Below, one piece after another: positions 26,978 to 35,999 of a DNA stretch of 64,000 nt. This DNA comes from Hyphomicrobiaceae bacterium (GTDB lineage Bacteria; Pseudomonadota; Alphaproteobacteria; Rhizobiales; Hyphomicrobiaceae): positions 124,001 through 188,000 of the forward strand of contig JALHOW010000004.1 of the NCBI GenBank assembly GCA_022842785.1, given 5' to 3'. The stretch's first letter is position 1. Every line of letters begins with the position of its first letter. A program made the position numbers and the translations under genes. The notes under the pieces were generated by a model. It did not search any database. It saw only the letters and a program-made list of their open reading frames with translations, and was not told the DNA's origin.

Positions 26978-27639
26978 CTACGACGTCAGCTCGCATCGCG
27001 ACCAGCGGTGCACCGCTGATACGCGCCAAGGCGGCCATGATCCTTCTTCATGGCCGCGGCGCAACAGCGGAAGGAATGCTGGATCTGGCTGAGGTATTCG
27101 CGCAGCCGGACATGGCTTATCTCGCACCGCAGGCTCCCGGCAGGACTTGGTACCCGCATTCGTTCCTCGCGCCCATCGAACAGAACGAGCCGCATCTTTC
27201 GCGCTCGCTCGCTCAAGTCGACGCGCTGGTCGGCGAGCTCGGTCACAACGACTTCGCGCCAGAGAAGGTCGTTCTACTCGGCTTCTCCCAGGGTGGCTGC
27301 CTCGCGCTCGAATACGCGGCTCGCAATGCGCAGCGCTATGGCGCCGTCATTGGATTGAGTGCGGGTCTCATCGGCCCGGAGGGCACGCCGCGAGACTATC
27401 GCGGCTCGCTTGCCGGAACGCGCGTCGTCCTCGGCTGCAGTGATATCGACGCGCACATTCCACTGGCTCGCGTGAAGGAGTCGACGCGCGTGCTGAGCGC
27501 ACTCGGCGGCGATGTCGTCGAGCGCATTTATCCGGGCATGGGACACACCATCAACGACGACGAGATTGCGCAGGTGCGCGCGGCATTGGTCCGCGTTCTC
27601 AATCCTAGTTCGAGCATGAGCCTACAAGACAGCCACTAG
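26974..27639 (+). CDS. Carboxylesterase/phospholipase-type hydrolase (MhqD-like)
   Basis: 221 residues of the small alpha/beta-hydrolase esterase group. The nucleophile is GFSQGG, the acid Asp in GCSDIDAHIP, the base His in GMGHTIND. The N-terminal LLHGRGATAEG provides the oxyanion hole. It overlaps the dioxygenase stop by 4 bases, so both are cotranslated. In MhqD-type systems the esterase is thought to process ring-cleavage products or thiol adducts. This is family knowledge; the reaction here is inferred. Confidence 0.87.
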   Translation: MTTTSARIATSGAPLIRAKAAMILLHGRGATAEGMLDLAEVFAQPDMAYLAPQAPGRTWYPHSFLAPIEQNEPHLSRSLAQVDALVGELGHNDFAPEKVVLLGFSQGGCLALEYAARNAQRYGAVIGLSAGLIGPEGTPRDYRGSLAGTRVVLGCSDIDAHIPLARVKESTRVLSALGGDVVERIYPGMGHTINDDEIAQVRAALVRVLNPSSSMSLQDSH

Positions 27640-27682
27640 CAGATCCTTGATCAGTCCAAACGCAGCCAGAGAGGAACACCCT

Positions 27683-28384
27683 ATGACCAAGCCCACTTAC
27701 CTTGAAGTCCTCACGCCGCAGAACAGCCAGGTTCTCTTCATCGACCAGCAGCCGCAGATGGCCTTCGGCGTCCAGTCGATCGACCGACAGACGCTCAAGA
27801 ACAACGTCGTCGGTCTGGCAAAGGCTGCGAAGGTCTTCAATATCCCGACGACGATCACTCAAGTCGAGACGGATGGCTTCTCCGGCAATACCTATCCCGA
27901 GCTGCTCGCCGTCTTCCCGACGAACAAGCTCCTCGAGCGCACATCCATGAACTCATGGGACGACCAGAATGTCCGCGACGCGCTCGCGGCCAATGCCAAG
28001 AAGGGGCACAAGAAGATCGTCGTCTCGGGGCTGTGGACGGAGGTCTGCAATCTGACGTTTGCACTCTCCTGCCTGCGCGATACGGACTATGAGATCTACA
28101 TGGTGGCCGATGCTTCGGGCGGCACGTCCGTCGATGCCCACAAGTACGCCATGGATCGCATGGTGCAGGCAGGCGTTGTGCCCGTGACATGGCAGCAGGT
28201 TCTGCTCGAGTGGCAGCGCGACTGGGCACGCAAGGACACCTATGACGCCGTCATCGGCGTGGTCCAGGAGCATTCCGGTGCTTACGGAATGGGAGTCGAC
28301 TACGCCGTCACGCACGTGCACAAGGGGCCGGAACGCGTGAAACACGGCGAACGCATTGGGCCGAACCCGGCCAAGAATATTTGA
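27683..28384 (+). CDS. Isochorismatase-family cysteine hydrolase
   Basis: 233 residues of the isochorismatase/nicotinamidase fold. The catalytic triad is visible: Asp21 in FIDQQPQM, Lys111 in GHKKIVVSG, and Cys122 in WTEVC. Many such proteins are amidases or have unknown substrates. I chose ATG 27683 because AGAGGAA precedes it and the upstream frame is not conserved. It follows the esterase by 43 bases on the same strand and probably belongs to the same LysR-controlled unit. A GC-rich hairpin follows the stop. Confidence 0.9.
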   Translation: MTKPTYLEVLTPQNSQVLFIDQQPQMAFGVQSIDRQTLKNNVVGLAKAAKVFNIPTTITQVETDGFSGNTYPELLAVFPTNKLLERTSMNSWDDQNVRDALAANAKKGHKKIVVSGLWTEVCNLTFALSCLRDTDYEIYMVADASGGTSVDAHKYAMDRMVQAGVVPVTWQQVLLEWQRDWARKDTYDAVIGVVQEHSGAYGMGVDYAVTHVHKGPERVKHGERIGPNPAKNI

Positions 28385-28396
28385 TTGATCATTTGT

Positions 28397-28421
28397 GCCG
28401 GCGGCCCTCGCGGCCGCCGGC
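28397..28421 (+). terminator. GC-rich hairpin after the isochorismatase-like gene
   Basis: A perfect 10-bp stem (GCCGGCGGCC with GGCCGCCGGC) with a CTCGC loop is followed by CTTTAA. The T tract is short, so it may only partly stop transcription into the MFS gene 18 bases downstream. Confidence 0.55.
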
Positions 28422-28439
28422 CTTTAAGAGGAAACGGTA

Positions 28440-30056
28440 ATGGCGACGCCCGATAGCACGAAGGCTCAAACCGAAGGCTCGGCGCTCGCCCCCCTCAAGC
28501 ATCCCGTCTTTGCTGCGCTGTGGATCGCGACCGTCGTTTCGAACGTCGGCACATGGATGCAGAATGCGGCGGCCGGCTGGCTCATGGCCGGCCTGACGCA
28601 GGATGCTTTCATCGTCTCGCTCGTGCAGGTCGCGACGATGCTGCCAGTCGTCCTGCTCGGACTTCCCGCCGGTGCTCTTGCCGACATCATCGATCGGCGC
28701 TGGCTGCTCATCACCGTCAATGCCGGCGTCACGCTCGTCGTCGCAGCACTGGGCGTCCTCGTCTGGTTTGATGCCGTTACGCCTTGGATCCTGCTGCTCT
28801 TCACATTCCTCGTCGGCGCTGGATCGGCACTCATTGCACCTGCGTGGCAAGCCATCGTGCCATCGCTCGTCCCGCGCGATGATCTTCAGGCCGCGATCTC
28901 GCTCAACAGCGTCGGCATCAACATCAGCCGCGCCATCGGGCCTGCGCTCGCCGGTATCGTGATTGGTCTTTCCGGTCTCGCCGCACCCTTCTGGCTCAAT
29001 GCCATCAGCACGCTAGGCGTGATCGCTGTCCTCTTCTGGTGGCGCCCGACGATGGCTGCTGCCGGTGGCCTCCCACCTGAACGCTTCCGCTCGGCCCTTG
29101 GCATCGGATGGCGTCACGTCCGAAACAATCGCCACCTCACTGCAACGCTCATCCGCGCCGCCGGCTTTTTCGTCTTCGCGAGCGCCTACTGGGCACTGCT
29201 CCCGCTCGTCGCGCGCGACCAGATCGCAACCAGCCCAGAGCTTTACGGTCTTCTGCTCGGCACGATCGGTGTTGGTGCTGTCGGCGGCGCATTTCTGCTG
29301 CCGCGCCTGAAGGCATGGCTCGGCCCCGACATGCTCGTCGCTGCCGCCACCGGCGGCACGGTTGTCGCGCTCGTGCTGTTCGGAATTGCGCGCTCGCCGC
29401 ACGTTGGCCTTGCCGCTGCATTCATCGCAGGCGTGTCCTGGATTGCCGTGCTCGCACCGCTGAATGTTTCGGCGCAGGTCGCCCTGCCCGGATGGGTCAA
29501 GGGGCGCGGCCTCGCCATCTTCGCCATCGTGCAATTCGGCGCCATGACGATCGGCAGCGCGCTGTGGGGTCAGGTTGCCAATCATGCCGGCCTTCAGGCA
29601 GCGCACTTTTTCGCAGCCGTCGGCGCGTTGATCTTCGTTCCGCTACTTGCGCGCTGGAAGCTACAGACGGGCGCCGATGTCGACCTAACGCCCTCCATGC
29701 ACTGGGCTGATCCAATGGTATCGGGCGAAGTCGAGCTGGACCGTGGCCCCGTGCAGATCATCATCGAATACAAGATCGCCGCGCAGGATCGCGAGGCCTT
29801 CCTCGCCACTATCGGCGAGCTCAGATCGGAGCGTCTGCGTGACGGCGCCTACGACTGGGATGTGTTCGAGGATGCCGCCGAGCCCGGACGCATGGTCGAG
29901 ACCTTTCTCGTCTCGTCGTGGCTCGAGCATCAACGCCAGCACCGTCGCGTCACGGTGTCCGACCAGGATGTGCAATCGCGCCTACACCAGCTCCACAAGG
30001 GTACCAAGCCGCCGATCGTTCAGCACTTCATCGCGGCGCGCCCGCGTAATCACTAG
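28440..30056 (+). CDS. MFS transporter of the transmembrane secretion effector (EntS-like) type
   Basis: 538 residues. The first 400 form an MFS domain; the A-motif region LPAGALADIIDRRWLL is clear, and the start LKHPVFAALWIATVVSNVGTWMQ is typical of the MFS_3/EntS group of exporters. The last 110 residues (about 425-535) form a soluble extension starting GPVQIIIEYKIAAQDREAF that resembles the dimeric alpha-beta barrel fold often fused in this family. GAGGAAA supports the ATG. It lies downstream of the quinone-type detoxification genes and may export a toxic compound, but the substrate is unknown. Confidence 0.88.
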   Translation: MATPDSTKAQTEGSALAPLKHPVFAALWIATVVSNVGTWMQNAAAGWLMAGLTQDAFIVSLVQVATMLPVVLLGLPAGALADIIDRRWLLITVNAGVTLVVAALGVLVWFDAVTPWILLLFTFLVGAGSALIAPAWQAIVPSLVPRDDLQAAISLNSVGINISRAIGPALAGIVIGLSGLAAPFWLNAISTLGVIAVLFWWRPTMAAAGGLPPERFRSALGIGWRHVRNNRHLTATLIRAAGFFVFASAYWALLPLVARDQIATSPELYGLLLGTIGVGAVGGAFLLPRLKAWLGPDMLVAAATGGTVVALVLFGIARSPHVGLAAAFIAGVSWIAVLAPLNVSAQVALPGWVKGRGLAIFAIVQFGAMTIGSALWGQVANHAGLQAAHFFAAVGALIFVPLLARWKLQTGADVDLTPSMHWADPMVSGEVELDRGPVQIIIEYKIAAQDREAFLATIGELRSERLRDGAYDWDVFEDAAEPGRMVETFLVSSWLEHQRQHRRVTVSDQDVQSRLHQLHKGTKPPIVQHFIAARPRNH

Positions 30057-30076
30057 AGGCAAAGGATCCGCGCACC

Positions 30077-31966
30077 ATGGCCTCTCCAAACGCGCCCGAC
30101 CTCATCCTCCACAACGGCCAGATCACCACGCTCGATCGCACCAATCCGGCCGCTAGCGCGCTCGCCATCAGGGATGGCGTGTTCACGGCCGTCAGCAGTG
30201 ACAAGGATGTGCTGCCGCTCGCCGGCCCCGGCACGAAGGTTGTCGATCTCATGGGACGGCGCGTACTGCCGGGCCTTTGCGACAACCACACGCACGTCGT
30301 TCGCGGTGGTCTCAACTTCAACATGGAACTCCGCTGGGACGGCGTGCGCTCGCTCGCCGATGCCATGAGCATGCTCAAGCGGCAGGTCGCCGTGACGCCG
30401 CCGCCGCAGTGGGTGCGCGTGGTCGGCGGCTTCACCGAGCACCAGTTCGCCGAAAAGCGGCTACCGACGCTCGACGAAATCAATGCGATCGCGCCCGACA
30501 CGCCCGTCTTCCTGCTCCATCTCTACGACCGCGCGCTTCTCAACGGCGCGGCCCTACGCGCCGTTGGCTACACCAAGGATACGCCGAACCCGCCCGGCGG
30601 CGAGATCGTACGCGATGCAAACGGCAATCCGACCGGCCTGCTGCTTGCCAAGCCCAATGCCGCCATCCTCTACGCCACCCTCGCCAAGGGACCGAAGCTG
30701 CCGTTCGACTACCAGGTGAACTCGACCCGTCACTTCATGCGCGAATTGAATCGCCTCGGCGTCACGAGCGTCATCGATGCGGGTGGTGGCTTCCAGAACT
30801 ATCCCGATGACTACGCCGTCATCCAGAAGCTCGCCGACGACGGCCAGATGACCGTACGGCTCGCCTACAATCTCTTCACGCAGAAGGCCAAGCAGGAGAA
30901 GGACGACTTTCTCAACTGGACGCACACATCGAAGTACAAGCAGGGCGACGACTACTTCCGCCACAACGGCGCAGGCGAGATGCTCGTCTTCTCGGCGGCC
31001 GACTTCGAGGACTTCCGCCAGCCGCGCCCCGACATGCCGCCGGAGATGGAGGGCGATCTCGAAGGGGTCGTGCGCATTCTGGCCGAGAACCGCTGGCCCT
31101 GGCGTCTGCACGCCACATACGACGAGACGATCTCCCGCGCGCTCGATGTCTTCGAGAAAGTCAATCGCAACATCCCACTCGCGGGCCTCAACTGGTTCTT
31201 CGATCATGCGGAAACCATCTCCGAGCGCTCGATCGATCGTGTCGCGGCACTTGGCGGCGGCATCGCCGTACAGCACCGCATGGCTTATCAGGGCGAGTAC
31301 TTCGTCGAGCGCTACGGTACACGCGCCGCCGAAGCAACGCCGCCGATCGCACGTATGCTCGATAAGGGCGTGAAGGTCTCAGCCGGCACCGACGCCACGC
31401 GCGTCGCCTCCTACAATCCCTGGGTCTCACTCGCCTGGATGGTGATAGGGCGCACGGTCGGGGGCCTGCGCATCTATCCGCAGCACAACTGCCTCGACCG
31501 CGAGACGGCGCTCCGCATGTGGACCGAAAAGGTCACGTGGTTCTCGAATGAGGAAGGCAGAAAGGGCCAAATTCAAGCAGGCCAGCTTGCTGACCTCACG
31601 GTGCCGGATCGTGATTTCTTCAAGTGCCCGGAACTGGAGATCGCGGACATCGCGGCCGATCTCACGATTGTCGGCGGCAGAGTTGTCTATGGCGCAGGCA
31701 CCTTCGCCAAGCTCGACGAGGGCGGACCACCGCCAGCCATGCCGGACTGGTCACCCGTGCGCGCCTTCGGCGGATATGGCGCATGGGGCAACGGCACTTC
31801 GGGCGATGCTCAGGCCGTCCAGCGTAACGCCGCGACAAGCTGCGGCTGCGCCCATGCCTGTGGTGTCCACGGCCATGATCACGCCACCGCATGGTCCAGC
31901 GCGGCGCCGACCGGTGATCTCAAGAGCTTCTGGGGTGCACTCGGCTGCGCGTGCTGGGCGGTGTGA
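30077..31966 (+). CDS. Amidohydrolase (YtcJ-like) with Cys/His-rich C-terminal tail
   Basis: 629 residues. The metal-dependent hydrolase barrel starts with a beta strand domain (LILHNGQITTLDRTNPAASA). Metal ligands His71 and His73 are in CDNHTHVVRGG; later His residues lie in WRLHATYDE and FFDHAETIS, and the Asp in AGTDATRVASYNP. This is the YtcJ/amidohydrolase 3 group, whose members cleave amide or ester bonds of formamides and other compounds. The last 41 residues are odd: CGCAHACGVHGHDH (589-602) and a terminal GCACWAV, giving six Cys and several His, a probable extra metal site. It ends 3 bases from the convergent L,D-transpeptidase gene. Confidence 0.88.
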   Translation: MASPNAPDLILHNGQITTLDRTNPAASALAIRDGVFTAVSSDKDVLPLAGPGTKVVDLMGRRVLPGLCDNHTHVVRGGLNFNMELRWDGVRSLADAMSMLKRQVAVTPPPQWVRVVGGFTEHQFAEKRLPTLDEINAIAPDTPVFLLHLYDRALLNGAALRAVGYTKDTPNPPGGEIVRDANGNPTGLLLAKPNAAILYATLAKGPKLPFDYQVNSTRHFMRELNRLGVTSVIDAGGGFQNYPDDYAVIQKLADDGQMTVRLAYNLFTQKAKQEKDDFLNWTHTSKYKQGDDYFRHNGAGEMLVFSAADFEDFRQPRPDMPPEMEGDLEGVVRILAENRWPWRLHATYDETISRALDVFEKVNRNIPLAGLNWFFDHAETISERSIDRVAALGGGIAVQHRMAYQGEYFVERYGTRAAEATPPIARMLDKGVKVSAGTDATRVASYNPWVSLAWMVIGRTVGGLRIYPQHNCLDRETALRMWTEKVTWFSNEEGRKGQIQAGQLADLTVPDRDFFKCPELEIADIAADLTIVGGRVVYGAGTFAKLDEGGPPPAMPDWSPVRAFGGYGAWGNGTSGDAQAVQRNAATSCGCAHACGVHGHDHATAWSSAAPTGDLKSFWGALGCACWAV

Positions 31967-31969
31967 ACC

Positions 31970-32794
31970 CTACTGCTTGCTGCTCGCGGACTTGGTGGAT
32001 TTGGCGGCGGACTTCGCCGACTTCTTCTTCACCTGCCGCTTCGGCGCCGGATCATCGTTCGCGCCGAAGCCGAAGCCCGAGAAGATCGACGAAATCGGGG
32101 CCGAGGTATTTGCGCCCGAGTAGTTCGCAACCACCCGGACCGTTGTCCCAACCTTCGCAAGAGTGGCCAGATGGACGACGTGCTCGTTCATCATCCGAAA
32201 GCAGCCTGACGACGAGGCACGCCCAATGGTGCGGTCGTTATTTGTGCCATGAATGCGATAGATCGTATTGCCGAGATACAGCGCCTTTGCGCCCAAGGGA
32301 TTGATGACACCGCCCGATACGGTAATCGGCAGTCCGGGCTGGCGCTTGTGCATCTCGGGAGGCGGCGTCCACGAGGGCCAGGCTGCAATACGGCTGACCC
32401 GCTCGGTCCCCGTCCACTCGAAGCCCTCGCGCCCCACGGAGATCGGGTAAGCGTAGGCGCGCTTGCCGGGAAGCACGTAATAGAGCTGCCGCCCGCCGGT
32501 ATCGACGATGATCGTGCCGGGCTCCTCGTTTCTATCGAGGTAGACGGTGGGGGGTGCCTGCGGCGCGATATCGGGCTTGCCACCGCCATCCATAAACTTT
32601 GGATAGACCGTCGGGCCGTAGTTCTTCCGGCGTTCGGCGCGCTGAGCTTCGACCTCGCGCTCGCGGCGCTCGATATCGCTCTGGAATACAGGTCCGCCGC
32701 CACCCCACTGGGCCTGCACCGGTGTATCGGATGCGCTCCAAAAGCAGCTGGCACCCGCCAGCACACCAAGCAATGTCCAACGAGCGAAGTTCAT
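31970..32794 (-). CDS. L,D-transpeptidase (YkuD/ErfK family)
   Basis: 274 residues with a signal peptide (NFARWTLLGVLAGASCFW and on) or lipoprotein-like segment, an Arg/Glu-rich linker, and a YkuD catalytic domain. The active site is IHGTNNDRTIGRASSSGCFRM with catalytic Cys preceded by His. Such enzymes make 3-3 peptidoglycan crosslinks or anchor proteins to the wall. The tail is Lys-rich (RQVKKKSAKSAAKSTKS). ATG 32794 is preceded by AGGGGG; the earlier ATG at 32863 lacks support. Confidence 0.9.
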   Translation of the reverse strand: MNFARWTLLGVLAGASCFWSASDTPVQAQWGGGGPVFQSDIERREREVEAQRAERRKNYGPTVYPKFMDGGGKPDIAPQAPPTVYLDRNEEPGTIIVDTGGRQLYYVLPGKRAYAYPISVGREGFEWTGTERVSRIAAWPSWTPPPEMHKRQPGLPITVSGGVINPLGAKALYLGNTIYRIHGTNNDRTIGRASSSGCFRMMNEHVVHLATLAKVGTTVRVVANYSGANTSAPISSIFSGFGFGANDDPAPKRQVKKKSAKSAAKSTKSASSKQ

Positions 32795-33174
32795 TCCGGG
32801 CCCCCTGCCCTGCCGCCGCCCCCGGCGGCACTGAGTCGTCCATACAGACCCAATCGTACGCATACAGCCGCCACAAGCAACCTTCAGCGCTAAAATTCAA
32901 TCGAGCCCACCATCCCCGAAGACCGGGCCGAGCACTACAGCACAGTATTTGTGCTTGAGCTGGCAGCTCAATTGCCCTGACCTTGGTGTGCTCTAGGAGC
33001 AACGGAATCAAGTCCAGCAAGAGAGGTCGCCATATCCGCTGCCTTCTCGGATGGACGAGAAGCCGCAGCGCGGTCCCTCGACAAGCGTGCAGTCGTCCGA
33101 GATCTATCCAACCAGAAGCTCAATCAGTAAGCTGTGCCCAGGATCGCCTTCCGGACCGGACCGGGGGATCATCG
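32795..33174. other. Divergent promoter region without a gene
   Basis: This 380-base stretch separates the minus-strand transpeptidase from the plus-strand ankyrin gene and should hold both promoters. I see no clear -35/-10 pair, long inverted repeat or RNA gene. Open frames that cross it lack a ribosome site and protein-like composition. Confidence 0.4.
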
Positions 33175-33861
33175 ATGCTCCGCGAATACACGAGACGTTT
33201 CATCTTGGTGTGCATCGCCCTCCTGGCGGCACCGACAGGTGCTGCTCGCACCCAAACACCCCCAAGCGCTGCCGAGATCTCGCGGTATACCGGGCTGCAC
33301 AAGGCCGCGGCAGCAGGACAGTTGCAGGAAGTGCAGGCACTGCTCGCGAGCGGCGCTAGTGCCAACACGCGTGATGGTGCCGGCCGCACACCGGCTCATG
33401 TCGCGGCGTTCGGCTCACACTACGACATGCTGCGCGCTTTGGTTGCAGGCGGCGCGGACATAAATGCTCTCGAAGACAGCCGCTACGACGTCATCACCAT
33501 CGCCGCCGTGAAGGATGATGTCCGCATGGTCGAGCTTGCAATCGAGCTCGGCGGGAACCCAAAGGCGATCACCAGCCGCTATGACGGCACAGCCCTGATC
33601 GCAGCCGCGCATCTCGGTCACGACGGCGTTGTCGAGGCGCTGATCAAAGCGGGCGCTCCCCTCGACCACGTCAACAATCTTGGCTGGACTGCACTGATGG
33701 AAGCCGTGGTCCTCGGCGACGGCGGCCGGCGTCACGTCGCGACAGCGAAAGCTCTCGTGCGAGCAGGAGCACGAAAGGATCTGGGCGATCGGTCCGGCGT
33801 GACACCGCTGGAGCACGCACAGCGGCGCAACTACCGCGCCATGACCGAGGCACTGAACTGA
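33175..33861 (+). CDS. Exported ankyrin-repeat protein
   Basis: 228 residues with an N-terminal signal peptide (residues 1-28: RRFILVCIALLAAPTGAAR) and about five ankyrin repeats, recognised by the G-AR-TPAHVAAF, GTALIAAAHLGH and GWTALMEAVVLGD patterns and by ASANTRDGAG loops. It is probably periplasmic and binds a protein partner. Such small exported ankyrin proteins are common in alphaproteobacteria, some near catalase genes, but none is here. ATG 33175 has GGGGGA 6 bases upstream; the longer frame to 32983 is not conserved. Confidence 0.88.
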   Translation: MLREYTRRFILVCIALLAAPTGAARTQTPPSAAEISRYTGLHKAAAAGQLQEVQALLASGASANTRDGAGRTPAHVAAFGSHYDMLRALVAGGADINALEDSRYDVITIAAVKDDVRMVELAIELGGNPKAITSRYDGTALIAAAHLGHDGVVEALIKAGAPLDHVNNLGWTALMEAVVLGDGGRRHVATAKALVRAGARKDLGDRSGVTPLEHAQRRNYRAMTEALN

Positions 33862-33918
33862 CGCCCGACGGCAGTCGCCTCACGCTACGCTCAGCGAAGA
33901 CGGCCGTGCCAACTCGAT

Positions 33919-35364
33919 CTAGCCGCTGAGCGGCCACAGGCTCTTCGGTGCGTGCTCATACGTGAGCAAGCGGACATTCGCCGGCGCGACGCCGGGCGTA
34001 TCCACATAGACAACTTCGCTCGCGATCGGGCCGAAATGGGCGTGGAAGTGCTGCGAGGACTTGACGACGACCAGCTTCGTCTCGGCGAGATCGATGCCGA
34101 ACTGCGTGAAGAGGTTCGTGCCGAAGCCCTGCGTACGGTGCGTATTCAGTACGACCTTGATACCGTCGATGCGGACGACCGCGACATCACCGAGCGGTGC
34201 GATGGTCCCGCTCAAGGCATCCTGCCAAGCGTCCTTCTTCACTGCGAGAACCTCGACCGTCACATCGAGCGGTGGCCCCGAGTACTGGCTGACCTTACCG
34301 CCGATCCGGAGCTTCAGATTCGCGCCGACGCCTGCCTGCAGGCAGAAGTTCACCGCTCCCGGATCCCAAAACGGCCCGAGCACGGCATTCTCGACCTTCC
34401 GCTCGATGAGGCGCGCAAGAATGAAGGTCGAGTCGCCGCCGGCCCCAGCACCTGGATTGTCGGCGCTGTCAGCGAGCACGACCGACATGCGATTGCTCGC
34501 AAGTCCGCGCGTGATCGCGCCATCGGCATCGGGATAGGGCGGCGCGAACTTGTCGCGCAACGCGATGATCTCGTCGCCGAGCTCTTTGCAGATACGCTCG
34601 GCCTTCGCCGCGTCCCCATCCGTGACGACGAGAAGACGCGCGCCAAGATCTGCGCTGTCGCCCCACGGAAATCCGTGACCGAACGAGATCGAGAGCACAC
34701 CGTCCTTGCCCTCCATCTCGTAGAAGCGCTTGACGAGACTGCTGGCGGGCTCGCGCGTCGTCGGGATGAGCGTGATAAAGCCGAGATCGCGCAGGTGCAT
34801 GACGGGCTTCGTGCGTCCAGCGAGGGCGTCTTCGACGAGGCGCACGAGATCGCGCCCTCGATCGTAGATGTCGGTATGTGGGTACTCCTTAAAGATCACC
34901 ATGACATCAACGGCACCGACCTTCTTCTCTGTGAGATGGCAGTGCAGGTCCAGCTCGGCGCCGAAGAGCACGTCCGGGCCGATGAGCTCGCGCACGCGAG
35001 CAAGGAGATCGCCCTCCGCGTCCTCGTAACCCTCTGCGATCATGGCTCCATGGATCTGGAGCAAAACGGCGTCGACGGGCATCGCCGCCTTGAGGTCTGC
35101 GAGAAGCTGGTCGCGAAGGAATTCGTATGCGCTCTTCACCGTTATGCCCGAGGGCTGTGCAAAGGCGAGCTTGCCTTCGACCAGCGTCCAGCCGGCTTCC
35201 GCACTCCGTTCGCGCAGCGCCCGGCAAAGCTGACCGAAGGCTGGCAGCTTCTCGGACGGGGTGGCGGGCATGTCGTAGCCGTTGCCTTGGAATTCGGCCA
35301 AACCGGTCGGCATGGGTGCGAACGTGTTGGTTTCAGTGCCGAGCGTGGCCGTGAAGATGCGCAT
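33919..35364 (-). CDS. M81 family metallopeptidase (MlrC-like), copy 1
   Basis: 481 residues. It starts RIFTATLGTETNTFAPMPT, the family signature. Probable metal-binding segments are QIHGAM (103-108), DLHCHL (139-144) and EYPHTD (160-165). The central DNPGAGAGGDST region is also conserved. The founding member, MlrC, cleaves the linearised peptide products of the cyanobacterial toxin microcystin; most relatives have unknown peptide-like substrates. It stands alone, unlike copy 2 at 41902-43401, which is in a transporter operon. The two copies share the landmarks but are diverged. Confidence 0.88.
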   Translation of the reverse strand: MRIFTATLGTETNTFAPMPTGLAEFQGNGYDMPATPSEKLPAFGQLCRALRERSAEAGWTLVEGKLAFAQPSGITVKSAYEFLRDQLLADLKAAMPVDAVLLQIHGAMIAEGYEDAEGDLLARVRELIGPDVLFGAELDLHCHLTEKKVGAVDVMVIFKEYPHTDIYDRGRDLVRLVEDALAGRTKPVMHLRDLGFITLIPTTREPASSLVKRFYEMEGKDGVLSISFGHGFPWGDSADLGARLLVVTDGDAAKAERICKELGDEIIALRDKFAPPYPDADGAITRGLASNRMSVVLADSADNPGAGAGGDSTFILARLIERKVENAVLGPFWDPGAVNFCLQAGVGANLKLRIGGKVSQYSGPPLDVTVEVLAVKKDAWQDALSGTIAPLGDVAVVRIDGIKVVLNTHRTQGFGTNLFTQFGIDLAETKLVVVKSSQHFHAHFGPIASEVVYVDTPGVAPANVRLLTYEHAPKSLWPLSG

Positions 35365-35508
35365 TTAATTGGATTCCCCCTGGCTGGTTCCATCGAGGAT
35401 GGCAGAGCCAGAGGACATTTTCAAATGCATGAATTTGGTGGCCTCGCGCGCACATTGTCTCATGCGCACGAGGCCGCTCATGATGGGCTGATGATCCGCA
35501 AGACCGCC

Positions 35509-35802
35509 TCACGGAAGCCAGGACAGCGGAGGCATCGCACCATGGAGGCGCTCCTGCTCGGGATTGCGGACAGCCGAGCCGATCTCGCTCCGACTGATCC
35601 CGATATCCCGCAGCATCCGATCGTCCAGGGCCATGAGCTCCTTCTCGGCGCGCCGGATGGCCCGATGCCGGATATACCTCCCGAGCGTCCGGCGCACACG
35701 CACCCTCACAAAGCGAATGGTGACCCGAACAAAGAAGGTCTCCTTGCCGGGCCAATCGGTGTCGCAGGCGACACCGCCCATTTCATATCTCCACGTTGCC
35801 AT
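35509..35802 (-). CDS. DUF1127 small basic protein
   Basis: 97 residues. The Arg-rich middle (RVRRTLGRYIRHRAIRRAEKEL in part) and the motif LMALDDRMLRDIGISRSEI define the DUF1127 domain, which in some alphaproteobacteria binds RNA and affects turnover and phosphate or stress responses. This copy has extra residues on both sides of the domain. AAAGGAAATGATC before ATG 35802 gives a good ribosome site, so the longer frame to 35928 is discarded. Confidence 0.85.
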   Translation of the reverse strand: MATWRYEMGGVACDTDWPGKETFFVRVTIRFVRVRVRRTLGRYIRHRAIRRAEKELMALDDRMLRDIGISRSEIGSAVRNPEQERLHGAMPPLSWLP

Positions 35803-35999
35803 GATCATTTCCTTTGTTTGGTTTTCGTTCGTCAGCGGCAAGGCGTGGCACGGGTCATATGCGGTGCCGCCGCTCATCGCCCATGCGCCGGCTCCAGGCC
35901 ATCGCACGGCGCGGAGTGATATGCGCACGGCCGCCGCAGCTCCATGCCCGGAGCGCCGCTTTAGTTTGCTGATCGGCCGGATGTGACGCGCGGGCGCTG

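Noticed and set aside
33952-35919. A 655-codon open frame on the plus strand over the M81 gene
   Set aside because: It is antisense to a clear M81 peptidase, rich in Arg/His/Asp as expected for a shadow of GC-rich coding DNA, and has no recognisable domain.
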